NCBI RefSeq assembly: GCF_029978005.1
Contig: NZ_JARKOZ010000002.1
Coordinates: 1 to 64,000 of the forward strand
Direction of reading: 5' to 3'
Source: Solidesulfovibrio sp.
Lineage (GTDB): Bacteria; Desulfobacterota; Desulfovibrionia; Desulfovibrionales; Desulfovibrionaceae
DNA: 64,000 bases
Shown: positions 24,965 through 33,785 of the stretch, piece by piece
Numbering within the stretch: the stretch's first letter is position 1
Layout of the letters: each line of letters starts with the position of its first letter
The notes under the pieces: model-generated
Told to the model about the DNA's origin: nothing
The model's input: the letters and a program-made list of their open reading frames with translations, nothing else
The model's database searches: none
Translations under genes and position numbers: made by a program

Positions 24965-26245
24965 ATGTCTGATGCATCCGGGGCCCGCGCGGCTGCGCCC
25001 GGCCTGCCCCTTCCCGCGTACGGCATGTGGACGAGCGTTTTTCTCGCGGGCTTCATCCTCATGGTCGCGTACGGCGTGCGCCTGACCGTGGGCCTGTTCG
25101 TCCATCCGATCATCATGGACAAGGGCCTGACCATCGCCGAAGTGAGCATGGCGCTGGCCATAGGGCAGATATCCTGGGGCCTGTTCCAGCCGCTCTTCGG
25201 GGCCTGGGTGGACAAAGGCCACGCGTTCGCCGCCCTTGCCGTGGGGGCGTTTTGCATCGCGGCCGGCCAGTTCCTGACCATGGCCTCGGACGACGTCTGG
25301 ATCCTCGTCCTGGCCCAGGGGCTCTTTTCCCCGGCCGGGATCGCGGCCGGCAGCTTCGCCATCCTCATCGGGATCGTGGGCGGCCGCATCCCCGCAGACA
25401 AGCGCTCGGTGGCCAGCGGCATCATCAATTCGGGCGGATCGCTGGGGCAGTTCGTCTTCGCGCCCATCGTCCAGTTCTGCATCCAACTGCGCGGTTACTC
25501 CACCAGCCTGGCGGTCCTGGCCGCAGTCGCGCTGGCGGCCGTCTATCCGGCCTGGGCGCTTTGCCGGCGCAATCCGCCCGTGCCCAGGTCCGAACGCCAT
25601 CCGGACGTGTTCAGGCCGGAAACGCCGCTGGCGCGCGAGGGCCTAAGCGAGCAAATCCGTACCGCCCTGCGCGACCCGAGCTTCCTTTTTCTCAATGCCG
25701 GATTTTTCACCTGTGGTTTTCACGTGGCCTTTCTCGTCACGCACCTTCCCGGCGAAGTGACCGCCTGCGGGCACACCGCCGCGGTGTCCGCGGCCAGCAT
25801 TTCCTTGATCGGCCTGTGCAATATCGCCGGCTGCATCGGTGCCGGCATTCTCGGCAAGTATTACCGCATGAAAAACGTGCTGGCCACCACGTATGCCGCG
25901 CGGGCCGTGATGATCATGCTGTTCATCTTCTCCTCGAAGTCGGAACTGGCCTTCTATGTTTTTTCCGCGGCCACGGGCTTTACCTGGCTCGCGACCGTGC
26001 CCCCGACGGCCGGCATCGTGGGAAAGCTGTTCGGCCAGCGCTACGTGGCGACCTTGTTCGGGCTGACCTTCTTCACGCACCAGATCGGCGGCTTTTTCGG
26101 GGCCTGGCTTGGCGGCGTGGCCATGGAGACCTCGGGGAACCTGTTGTGGGTCTGGTGGGTGGACGTCGCCCTGGCGAGCATGGCCGCCCTGGTGAACCTG
26201 CCGATCAAGGAAGAGGCCCCTCGGTGGCGCAAGGTCGCCGCTTGA
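24965..26245 (+). CDS. MFS transporter (oxalate/formate-antiporter-like)
   Basis: 426 residues from ATG 24965. Twelve hydrophobic segments are visible, with an MFS loop-2/3-like GAWVDKGHAFAALAVGA and the second-half start TALRDPSFLFLNAGFFTCGF, which resembles monocarboxylate/oxalate-formate family carriers. It may import or export a small organic acid and could work with the upstream TRAP transporter. Start chosen from a GAGG site; a longer frame to 24827 would cross the terminator hairpin. Confidence 0.85.
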   Translation: MSDASGARAAAPGLPLPAYGMWTSVFLAGFILMVAYGVRLTVGLFVHPIIMDKGLTIAEVSMALAIGQISWGLFQPLFGAWVDKGHAFAALAVGAFCIAAGQFLTMASDDVWILVLAQGLFSPAGIAAGSFAILIGIVGGRIPADKRSVASGIINSGGSLGQFVFAPIVQFCIQLRGYSTSLAVLAAVALAAVYPAWALCRRNPPVPRSERHPDVFRPETPLAREGLSEQIRTALRDPSFLFLNAGFFTCGFHVAFLVTHLPGEVTACGHTAAVSAASISLIGLCNIAGCIGAGILGKYYRMKNVLATTYAARAVMIMLFIFSSKSELAFYVFSAATGFTWLATVPPTAGIVGKLFGQRYVATLFGLTFFTHQIGGFFGAWLGGVAMETSGNLLWVWWVDVALASMAALVNLPIKEEAPRWRKVAA

Positions 26246-26651
26246 TCGCCAATGGCCTCGGAGAGCCTGACGGCGCTGCGCCGGCGGCATAGCGGGGCAG
26301 CGTCCGGAAGCCCGGCAAGCCCTTTTGCTTCGCGCCGGGGCCGGCGGCATAGGATACTGCGCCATCGCGAGCGGATGGGGAGCGCCGAAGCGCGGGGCGG
26401 CGTTTGCGGCGGCGACTCCCCGGCGGCGAAGCGGCGCGGGGACACGGCGAAGCAGCGGGCCGGGGATGCCCCCGGCCGTGGGAACGGTGTCCGTGCCGCG
26501 GCATGAGCCGGCAGGCCTGGTCGCCTCGATCTGCAGACCGGCGGCCCTGGGCCCGCTTGCGCAGGCGACAGGGCCGCATCGTCAGGATCGGTAGGCGCTC
26601 GGCCGGGGGGCCCGGGAGCCGACGCCCCGCCCCGAGCTTGCCCGGTCCGGC
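26246..26651. other. 406-bp GC-rich intergenic region
   Basis: Between two convergent genes. It contains a direct repeat GCCGGCGGCATAG (near 26281 and 26341) and several G/C hairpins, but no convincing gene on either strand although frames are open by base composition. Confidence 0.5.
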
Positions 26652-28073
26652 CTAGAAGAACACCCAGGTGAGGAGCAGGAACAGGGGGATCAGAATGCCC
26701 ACGGACCAAGCCATGTAGCCGAAAAAGCTCGGCATGCGCACGCCCTGGTTTTCCGCGATGGACCGGACCATGAAGTTGGGCGCGTTGCCGATGTAGGTGT
26801 TGGCGCCCATGAAGACCGCGCCGGCCGAAATGGCGGCCAGGGTGGCGGGGGCGTTGTGCATGAGGTGCATGGGATCGCCGCCCGCGGTATTGAAAAAGAC
26901 CACATAGGTCGGAGCATTGTCCAGGAAACTCGACAACATGCCCGTGAGCCACAGGTACATGGCGTTGTCGGGCTGGCCGTTGTGGGTCACGAGTTGGATG
27001 AGTCCGGAAAGCGCGCCATCGCTCCCGGCTTTCAAAATGGCGATGGCCGGAATCATGCTGATGAAGATGCCCAGGAAAAGTTTGGCCACCTCCTGAATGG
27101 GCGCCCAGGAAAAGCAGTTCAACTCGCGGCACGTGCCGTCGGTGCAGCGCAGGGACAGCCAGGCGATGCCCAGCAGCAACACGTCGCGCAGCAGGTTCTG
27201 CCCCTCGATGGGGATGCCGTAGATCGTCGTGACGACGCCCAGCGGGGAGAGGCCGGTGACCAGAACCACCGCCACCACGCCCAGCAGAAAGAGCAGGTTG
27301 ATCTTCCCGTCTATGCCGAGCTTCTCCGGCGCCTCCTGGCCGTCCGACGACTGCAGGGGCTTGCCTTCCTTGGCGTAGAGGACGGAATCGATCGTCAGGT
27401 AAATCAGCAGCAAGGCCACCACCATCATCAGGGTCTTGGGGAAAAGGTTGGTCGTGACCCAAAAAAAGCTGACGCCTTTCAAAAAGCCCAAGAACAGCGG
27501 CGGATCGCCCAAGGGCGTCAACGAACCTCCGATATTGGCGACCAGGAAAATAAAGAAGATGATGCTGTGCACCTTGTAGCGGCGATGGGCGTTGGCCTGC
27601 AGCAACGGACGGATGAGTATCATGGCCGCGCCGGTGGTGCCCATCCAGCTTGCGAGCACAGTGCCGATGGCCAGCAGGCTGGTATTGACCAAGGGAGTCC
27701 CGGTGAGCGACCCTTTGAGCCGCACGCCCCCGGCGACGGTAAAGAGCGTAAAAAGCAAGATGATGAAAGGAATGTAGTCCAGCAAAATGATATGCAGGAA
27801 CTCGTAGAAGGCGACGGAGAACCCGTACGCCAACGCGCAGGGAACCAGGAAGGCCATCGCCCAGAAGACGGAAATCTTGCCGAAATGGTGCTCCCAGAAT
27901 TGCGGCGCGAACAACGGTATCAAGGCGATGGAAAGCAACATGCACGCAAATGGGATGGCCCAGTAGATCGTCAGTTGCGCACCAGGAACGGAGAGGTGCT
28001 GGTCGGCCAGGGCCGTAGCGGGAATGCCTAGCAGAGCCGAAAACATGGCGAGAAGAATCATGAACGTCGGCAT
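26652..28073 (-). CDS. NhaD-type sodium:proton antiporter (ion-transporter superfamily)
   Basis: 473 residues with 11-13 hydrophobic segments. Family segments include WMGTTGAAMILIRPLLQANA, VANIGGSLTPLGDPPLFLGF and SSFLDNAPTYVVFFNTAGG, typical of the NhaD/ArsB-like antiporter group. It would exchange Na+ for H+ at the inner membrane. The first residues (FSALLGIPATALA) could be a cleavable signal. It is a single minus-strand gene facing the MFS gene. Confidence 0.88.
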   Translation of the reverse strand: MPTFMILLAMFSALLGIPATALADQHLSVPGAQLTIYWAIPFACMLLSIALIPLFAPQFWEHHFGKISVFWAMAFLVPCALAYGFSVAFYEFLHIILLDYIPFIILLFTLFTVAGGVRLKGSLTGTPLVNTSLLAIGTVLASWMGTTGAAMILIRPLLQANAHRRYKVHSIIFFIFLVANIGGSLTPLGDPPLFLGFLKGVSFFWVTTNLFPKTLMMVVALLLIYLTIDSVLYAKEGKPLQSSDGQEAPEKLGIDGKINLLFLLGVVAVVLVTGLSPLGVVTTIYGIPIEGQNLLRDVLLLGIAWLSLRCTDGTCRELNCFSWAPIQEVAKLFLGIFISMIPAIAILKAGSDGALSGLIQLVTHNGQPDNAMYLWLTGMLSSFLDNAPTYVVFFNTAGGDPMHLMHNAPATLAAISAGAVFMGANTYIGNAPNFMVRSIAENQGVRMPSFFGYMAWSVGILIPLFLLLTWVFF

Positions 28074-29139
28074 GGCTACTCCAAGTAATCTAACGTGTAG
28101 AGGCGTTAATCTTCAATACTATTTCCATCTCCAAAAAGGACATCCCCGATTGTCCGCATCATTCGAGATGCAGTAGATTTTCTCCAGGCCTGCGCTGGCC
28201 TCTCCGGCTCGCATTTTCAAGAACAAGGCCTTCCTTTCGGCTCATGCCCTCTTCCACCGCATAGAATCATCTTCCATCCGAACTCGTTCGCCGCACCGGC
28301 TGCTTTTTTCATATCGTCAGGGCAACATTTCTTTGCTGCATCCTCGCGCATTTCCGTCAAAGCACTGGCCCCTTCTGAAATGACCTTGACCTTTGTTCGT
28401 ATTGTTTCTTTAAAATGATGGCGTGCCCCCTTCCAGCGAGGCACCTATTGGCGCGGCCCGATACGAATGTCGCAGTCGGCCTTGTTAGTTTGAGAGATCG
28501 AAGCAAACCTCGCGAGTTGCCCAATGCGTTTCCCAATGCCCCCGCTTTCCGGCGCAAACGCCCCCGAAAAACACCCCGCGGCGCTGCCCGCCCCCCCATG
28601 TGCCTGGAGCCGTCGACATCGGACGGCCTTTGCATATCTAGCAAGGCCCATACCAAAAAATATTTATAATAATTTCAAAATATTATATTTAACAGGAGAC
28701 CTTCCGCGCCTACGGCCGAGACAAAAATCATAGCGCCTTGTCGCCGCGCCGACCGCACTCAATCCAACATACTGAATTTACTGCATTTAACAACAGACGG
28801 TCGCCTTCATATATGTGCTGTTTGTCACGAAATCGGTACACCCATGAACAACCGCGTCGTATATTCCCCAAAAAAATCATTCAAAAAAAGACAGTTAGAA
28901 TAGTTGCATGACATTCTCTGGCCTGAAGGCTGCAGCGGAAAAGTTGACTACAGGGACAGGACTGTTGGAGATGAGCGCATGTCCGTCTTGGGCCTATTGA
29001 CGGCGGCGACTTTCCTCACTAATGTTGAAAAAAAAATTGAATTTAACTGTTCCCATTTTGGTCCTCAAGCGATCTTTCTGCCTTTTCGACAATGGCGGGG
29101 GCCAATTGGGCTTTTATGCAGCCAATACAGGACCATCGT
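28074..29139. other. 1.07-kb gene-poor region
   Basis: No convincing gene. A 75-codon minus-strand frame (28217-28444) ends in a Cys/Lys-rich tail but lacks supporting context. From 28650 to 28900 the DNA is AT-rich. A GGTACACC half-site occurs at 28835-28842, similar to the inverted repeat at 20346. Confidence 0.45.
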
Positions 29140-30605
29140 ATGCCCAGTCACAATTTTGCTACGCCCGAAGCGCTCGCGAAACTTGCCGAGAGCCCGTACT
29201 CCGGGGTCTTTGAATTGCTGCACACCGGCATAGCCATTTTGTCCGCGACCGGCGACTTCCTCTATGCCAATAAGACATATTTGGAAATGTACAACCTCCC
29301 GGCGGACATTGTCGGCAAGCACGTCTCTGAGCTTTTTCTCACCGCCGAGCAGGGGGTTATGACGACAATTCGCACCCGAAAACTCACGCTCTGTTCGAGC
29401 GTCACCAAGGACAACGCCCAGGGGGTTTCCTTCCGCTACCCTGTTCTGGATGCGAAAGGAGAACTGGTAGGCGTCACCATCGAAAGCGTTTCCCCCAACA
29501 TCAGCAAGGATAAACTTCTTTCGCTGCTGGAGATGGTACGAAACCTTGAGATGCAGGCGCATTACTACGAGCGCAAGACGCAAAAGAAACACGGGATGCT
29601 CCATACCTTTGAGAGCATTGTCGGAGAATCCGAGGCCATGCAGGCCATGAAAAAGCGCGGCAGGCGTTTTGCCAAGAGCAGAGAACCCATTCTGCTTATC
29701 GGCGAGAGCGGTACGGGCAAAGAATTGATTGCCCAGGCTCTGCACTCGGCCAGCGATCGCGCTTCAAAGCCTTTTGTCACTGTAAACTGTGCGGCATTGC
29801 CCCATGAACTGATGGAGTCGGAACTCTTTGGTTATGAAGCTGGAGCATTCACCGGCGCCAAGTCCGGAGGGTTGAAGGGGAAATTTGAACAGGCGGACAA
29901 AGGCACGATTTTTCTTGATGAAATCGGCGAGCTACCCATGCCCCTGCAGGCGAAGCTCTTGCGCGTTCTGGAAAGCGGCGAGATACAGAAGATTGCCCAT
30001 TCCGGCAGCCTGCATTCGGACTTCCGCCTTATCGCCGCGACCAATAGAAATCTCGCCGAATTGGTAAAAAACAGAAATTTCCGGGAAGATCTCTACCACA
30101 GGCTGAATATTCTCGAAGGGAAATCACGATCTCCAATGAACTCTACCGCGTTTTCAGCCTCTACTCCTGGCGCGGCAACATCCGCGAACTCAAAAACATC
30201 CTGACCTTCGCGCTGTACAGCCTTGAGGATGACGGCGATGTCCTGACCATCGATCACTTGCCGGATCGATTCCTGCGTGAGATGCGCAATGAACGGCCCA
30301 AGCCCGCCGAAAATTTCCAGGTGGAAGAACAGAATCTCGCCAAGGCCGGAGCCGAAGCCGAGCGCAAGGTGCTGGCGGCCGTGCTGGCCAGCACGGAATA
30401 CAACAAAACCCTGGCCGCCCGCGTCCTAGGCATTTCCCGCAACAAACTCTACAAGAAAATGCGGGATCTCGGACTGCACAGCGCGACGGATGGGTCCGCT
30501 CTCGCAAAAAAAGCGTCAGATGACGCCCGTAGGGGCCGGGAATTGCTGCACCCCGTGCAACCACCCACAAAACGTTTGCATTCCCGCCATAGGAACACTG
30601 GCTGA
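29140..30605 (+). pseudogene. Broken PAS / sigma-54 activator (deletion and frameshift)
   Basis: The first frame, from ATG 29140, encodes a PAS domain ([21 protein letters not shown]) and most of an AAA+ domain: Walker [15 protein letters not shown] loop, Walker [11 protein letters not shown], up to [14 protein letters not shown] near 30117. The sequence resumes in another frame at [20 protein letters not shown] and runs through the Fis-type HTH (AARVLGISRNKLYKKMRDLG) to 30605. About 60 codons, including the PPLRER region, are missing and the frame is shifted. Unless this is an assembly error, the activator is dead. Its targets may have been the nearby sigma-54 promoters. Confidence 0.8.
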
Positions 30606-30819
30606 GCACATTTTTCTTGTCGGTTCCTGGTCAGGACGGTTCCCTAATCAGCAGCAGTAGCATCGGGGCCCGATCTATCGGCCTGTGCGGGAGGATCGCT
30701 ATCCAAGCTGATACAAAAACGGATTTGGCTCATTTGTGGATGAATGAAGGCGAGTCCTACGCCCATAGAGGGGATCCGAAGCAACGTCTGTTTGTAAATG
30801 GTTCCGCTTCACTTCCGGA

Positions 30820-31059
30820 TCAATATCCCCGACGCTGACGCTGAAACCTGACGTTGCACGGTTTCGCGTTTGCGCATCTGCTCGACGGAATGCGCCATCC
30901 ACCCTCGCAAATATTTCGACAGCGACTTACCTCTCTTTCGGCCTGTTCTCGGATCACATCCATTATTTCAGTTTCACATCGAAATTGGACATACTCAATT
31001 CCCGTTTTGCGGTCGCGTTTTCGCATCGCGTCCTGACGGTCTGTCGACGTATAATCCAT
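30820..31059 (-). CDS. Possible small ribbon-helix-helix-like protein
   Basis: 79 residues. The middle, IEYVQFRCETEIMDVIREQA, has the strand-then-helix look of a ribbon-helix-helix repressor, after a basic N-terminus. The C-terminal half is not family-like, and the only ribosome site is a run of G. It may be a remnant or a chance frame. Confidence 0.3.
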   Translation of the reverse strand: MDYTSTDRQDAMRKRDRKTGIEYVQFRCETEIMDVIREQAEREVSRCRNICEGGWRIPSSRCANAKPCNVRFQRQRRGY

Positions 31060-31120
31060 GTGCCCCCCCCCGGCATTATATATGACACCGGAAAAATAAC
31101 CTGTTAATATATGCTCTACG

Positions 31121-31160
31121 CCGTCCCATGTGGTGCTCTGTCAACCGTCACATGGGACGG
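31121..31160. repeat. 12-bp perfect inverted repeat in the nif upstream region
   Basis: CCGTCCCATGTG (31121-31132) and CACATGGGACGG (31149-31160) flank a 16-nt spacer. A related direct repeat, ACCGTnACATG, occurs at 31145 and 31169. It could be an operator or the stem of an RNA hairpin. Confidence 0.6.
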
Positions 31161-31188
31161 CAATTCTACCGTTACATGCAACGGTTTC

Positions 31189-31211
31189 TTGTCCGACACT
31201 TGTCCGACAGT
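31189..31211 (+). repeat. Tandem CTTGTCCGACA repeat
   Basis: Two adjacent copies of an 11-12-bp unit (CTTGTCCGACA) lie 30 bp after the inverted repeat. Together they suggest a compound protein-binding region of unknown target. Confidence 0.5.
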
Positions 31212-31607
31212 ATATTGCAAGGCTTTTTCTCCAGCCGGTCCGCGTCATGGCCCGGGTCAGGCAAGGGGCAATGCCGGAAGGCATGCCCTTGCCTTCTGTT
31301 GCGCCCCATCCCGCCCCGTCTTCGCCCGTCCGTCGCGGCGATGGCTCGCTCTCGCCGGCCATCCCGTCACCCCCTGCGCGCGAAGGTCCCGTGCTGTCGC
31401 CTCGGCGCCAACCGGACCGCTCCCTGCTGCGCAACGCCGAATGCCCCATGCCCCGCCACGGTGACCCGGCCGACGCACGGGCGGAAAGCGTCCCGTGCCC
31501 ATGCCCCCGGGCCGGGGACTGGCCTCCAACCGGCATGCCCGGCCCCACGAAGAAGCCGGCCGGCAGACGATCCCATTTTTTATCATTTATAACTGCATGA
31601 TACGAAA

Positions 31608-31627
31608 ATTGTTCGAATCAGAACAAT
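31608..31627. promoter_or_regulatory. NifA-type upstream activator sequence
   Basis: ATTGTTCGAATCAGAACAAT is a 7-6-7 inverted repeat and contains a perfect TGT-N10-ACA (31610-31625), the NifA-binding consensus. It lies about 325 bp before the nifD -24 element, further than the usual 80-200 bp. Confidence 0.65.
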
Positions 31628-31950
31628 CCCGCGCCACGAAGGAACACATCAACGCCCTGTCTCGGCCATCCTCAGGCAATATATTAGTATAATTAATTTT
31701 TATTTGAATACAGTCGCCCACGACCGGCAACGGGGAGGCCGCCGACGCTTTCGGGCCTGGGCATCCGGCCGCTCCTCGCCGTTCCCCCGTGAACACATGC
31801 CCCGCCCGTCCCTGCCTTCTCCTCCCGCCGCAGGAGCAAGCAAGCGAGAGAAAGGAGACATAGTAACAATATGTTTTTACGTGATTTTTTTCCGATAGCC
31901 ACGTCCCGGGGCGTGTCTCGGTGAAGCCCTCCCGTCCGCCCTCGATGTGC

Positions 31951-31966
31951 TGGCACGCATTTCGCT
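31951..31966 (+). promoter_or_regulatory. Sigma-54 promoter of the nifDKXEN operon
   Basis: TGGCACGCATTTCGCT has a consensus -24 element and exact 10-base spacing to GC at -12. Predicted start near 31977; the leader to nifD is about 185 nt. Confidence 0.75.
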
Positions 31967-32163
31967 ATTCTTCGGAAAATTCAAAAAACAGTCTTTGATA
32001 ACAAAGTATTGAATATCTCTTAACGTGCTGCGCATCATCCGTGTCGAGGGAACCCGGCATGAGAAACCAGTCTTTGTGGATTCCGTTCGGGACAAGACGA
32101 GGGAGAACCGGCCTTCGGCCCTCGTTTGAAGATTCAGCAACCATCGCACTGTAGGGGTAAAGC

Positions 32164-33783
32164 ATGCTCGACATAGCCGTCATGAAGGAAGAGGTCACCA
32201 AGATACTGGACCACTACAAGGGCAAGACCTACAAAAGCCGGAAGGATCACGTCCTGGTCGTGGATTCCAGCGAAGCGCCCCAGGAAATCGTCGCCGACTG
32301 CCGGACGGTTCCCGGCATCATCACGGAGCGCGGCTGCTGCTACGCCGGCTGCAAGGGCGTGGTCGTGGGGCCTCTCAAGGACACGGTGGCCCTGACCCAC
32401 GGGCCCATAGGCTGCGGCTACTACAGCTGGCTCACCCGGCGCAACAAGGCCCGCATGAACGAAGGGGACAAGCACAACTACCTCCCCTACTGCTTTTCCA
32501 CGGACATGCAGGAGACAGACGTCGTCTTCGGCGGCGAGAAGAAGCTGCGCCAGGCCATCACCGAGATCGTGGACATCTTCAACCCGCCGAGCATCATGAT
32601 CTGCTCGACCTGCCCGGTGGGGCTCATTGGCGACGACATCCAGGCCGTGGCCCGCTGGTCCCAGGAGCAGTTCGGCATCCAGACCATCGCCTACGGCTGC
32701 GAGGGCTACAAGGGCGTGAGCCAGTCGGCCGGACACCACATCGCCAACAACGGCCTGTACAAGAACGTCATCGGAACGGGCACCGATCCTTCCGTCAAGA
32801 AGAAGTATTCCGTCAACATCCTCGGCGAATACAACATCGGCGGCGACGGCTGGGAAATCGAACGGATGCTCCACAGCCTCGGCTACACCATCCTTTCGAT
32901 CATGTCCGGCGACGGCTCCGTCGCACGCCTGCGAAACGCCCATTTCGCCGACCTTAACCTGGTGCAGTGCCACCGCTCGACGAACTACAACGCCGAGCTG
33001 CTGCGCGAGACCTACGGCACGGACTGGATCAAGGTAAACTTCCTCGGCGTGCGCGCCACCATCAAGGCCCTGCGCGACATGGCCCTGTATTTCGGCGATC
33101 CGGAACTCATCACCAGGACCGAGGAGTTCATCTACGGGGAACTGGAGGCGATCGAGCCCGAGATCGAGAAGTACAAGGCCGTTTGCCAGGGCAAGACCGT
33201 GGCGCTTTTCGTCGGCGGCTCCCGGGCCAACCACTTTCAAGGCCTGTTCGAGGAGATCGGCATGGAGACCGTGCTGGCCGGCTTCGAATTCGCCCACCGC
33301 GACGACTACGAAGGCCGCGAAGTCATCCCCTTCATCAAGGAAAACGCCGACAACAAGAACATCGAGAACATCACCGGCCAGCCCGACGAGAAGATGTACC
33401 GCCTCCTTTTGTCCAAGGAAAAGTTCGAGGAGCTCAACAAGGAAATGGAAATCAACTATTTCAAAGGGATGATCAAGATCATGACCGACGGCAGCGTGGT
33501 GGTGGACGACATCAACCACTACGAGATGGAGTCGTTCATGAAGGTCCTCAAGCCCGACCTGTTCGGCTCCGGCATCAAGGAGAAGTACGTCATCCACAAG
33601 ATGGGGACGCTCTCCAAGCAGATCCACTCCTACGACTACAGCGGCCCCTTCGCCGGCTTCAAGGGCGCGGTCGTCTTCGCCCACGACGTGGCCATGGGGC
33701 TGACCACCCCGGTGTGGAAGCTGATCAAACCGAAATGGAGGCGCGACGCCGCGCCCGAACGCACGCTGGCGGAGGTGCTGTAG
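32164..33783 (+). CDS. nifD: Nitrogenase MoFe-protein alpha chain (group III NifD)
   Basis: 539 residues. All key residues of Azotobacter NifD can be placed: P-cluster Cys58, Cys84 and Cys150 (Av 62/88/154), cofactor ligands Cys269 (Av 275) and His488 (Av 442), and active-site Arg92, Gln187 and His191 (Av 96/191/195). An extra segment around residues 385-440 is typical of the anaerobe/methanogen type (group III). It forms the catalytic heterotetramer with NifK and reduces N2 using electrons from NifH. The sequence is unlike VnfD or AnfD. Unusually, no nifH or nifI genes precede it. Confidence 0.95.
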   Translation: MLDIAVMKEEVTKILDHYKGKTYKSRKDHVLVVDSSEAPQEIVADCRTVPGIITERGCCYAGCKGVVVGPLKDTVALTHGPIGCGYYSWLTRRNKARMNEGDKHNYLPYCFSTDMQETDVVFGGEKKLRQAITEIVDIFNPPSIMICSTCPVGLIGDDIQAVARWSQEQFGIQTIAYGCEGYKGVSQSAGHHIANNGLYKNVIGTGTDPSVKKKYSVNILGEYNIGGDGWEIERMLHSLGYTILSIMSGDGSVARLRNAHFADLNLVQCHRSTNYNAELLRETYGTDWIKVNFLGVRATIKALRDMALYFGDPELITRTEEFIYGELEAIEPEIEKYKAVCQGKTVALFVGGSRANHFQGLFEEIGMETVLAGFEFAHRDDYEGREVIPFIKENADNKNIENITGQPDEKMYRLLLSKEKFEELNKEMEINYFKGMIKIMTDGSVVVDDINHYEMESFMKVLKPDLFGSGIKEKYVIHKMGTLSKQIHSYDYSGPFAGFKGAVVFAHDVAMGLTTPVWKLIKPKWRRDAAPERTLAEVL

Positions 33784-33785
33784 CC

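Larger units (their letters stand above)
30606..31950. other. 1.35-kb intergenic region upstream of the nif cluster
   Basis: No credible long gene. It holds repeats at 31121-31211, a GC-rich block (31220-31580) where several frames are open by chance, then AT-rich DNA with a TGT-N10-ACA palindrome at 31610. One small minus-strand frame (30820-31059) is listed separately. Confidence 0.5.

Noticed and set aside
26246-26651. A gene or repeat array in the GC-rich gap
   Set aside because: Only one imperfect direct repeat and base-composition-driven frames were seen.
31128-31600. Several 110-156-codon frames on both strands
   Set aside because: Frames are open in several phases at once because of high GC. 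The products are Pro/Arg/Ser-rich without domains.
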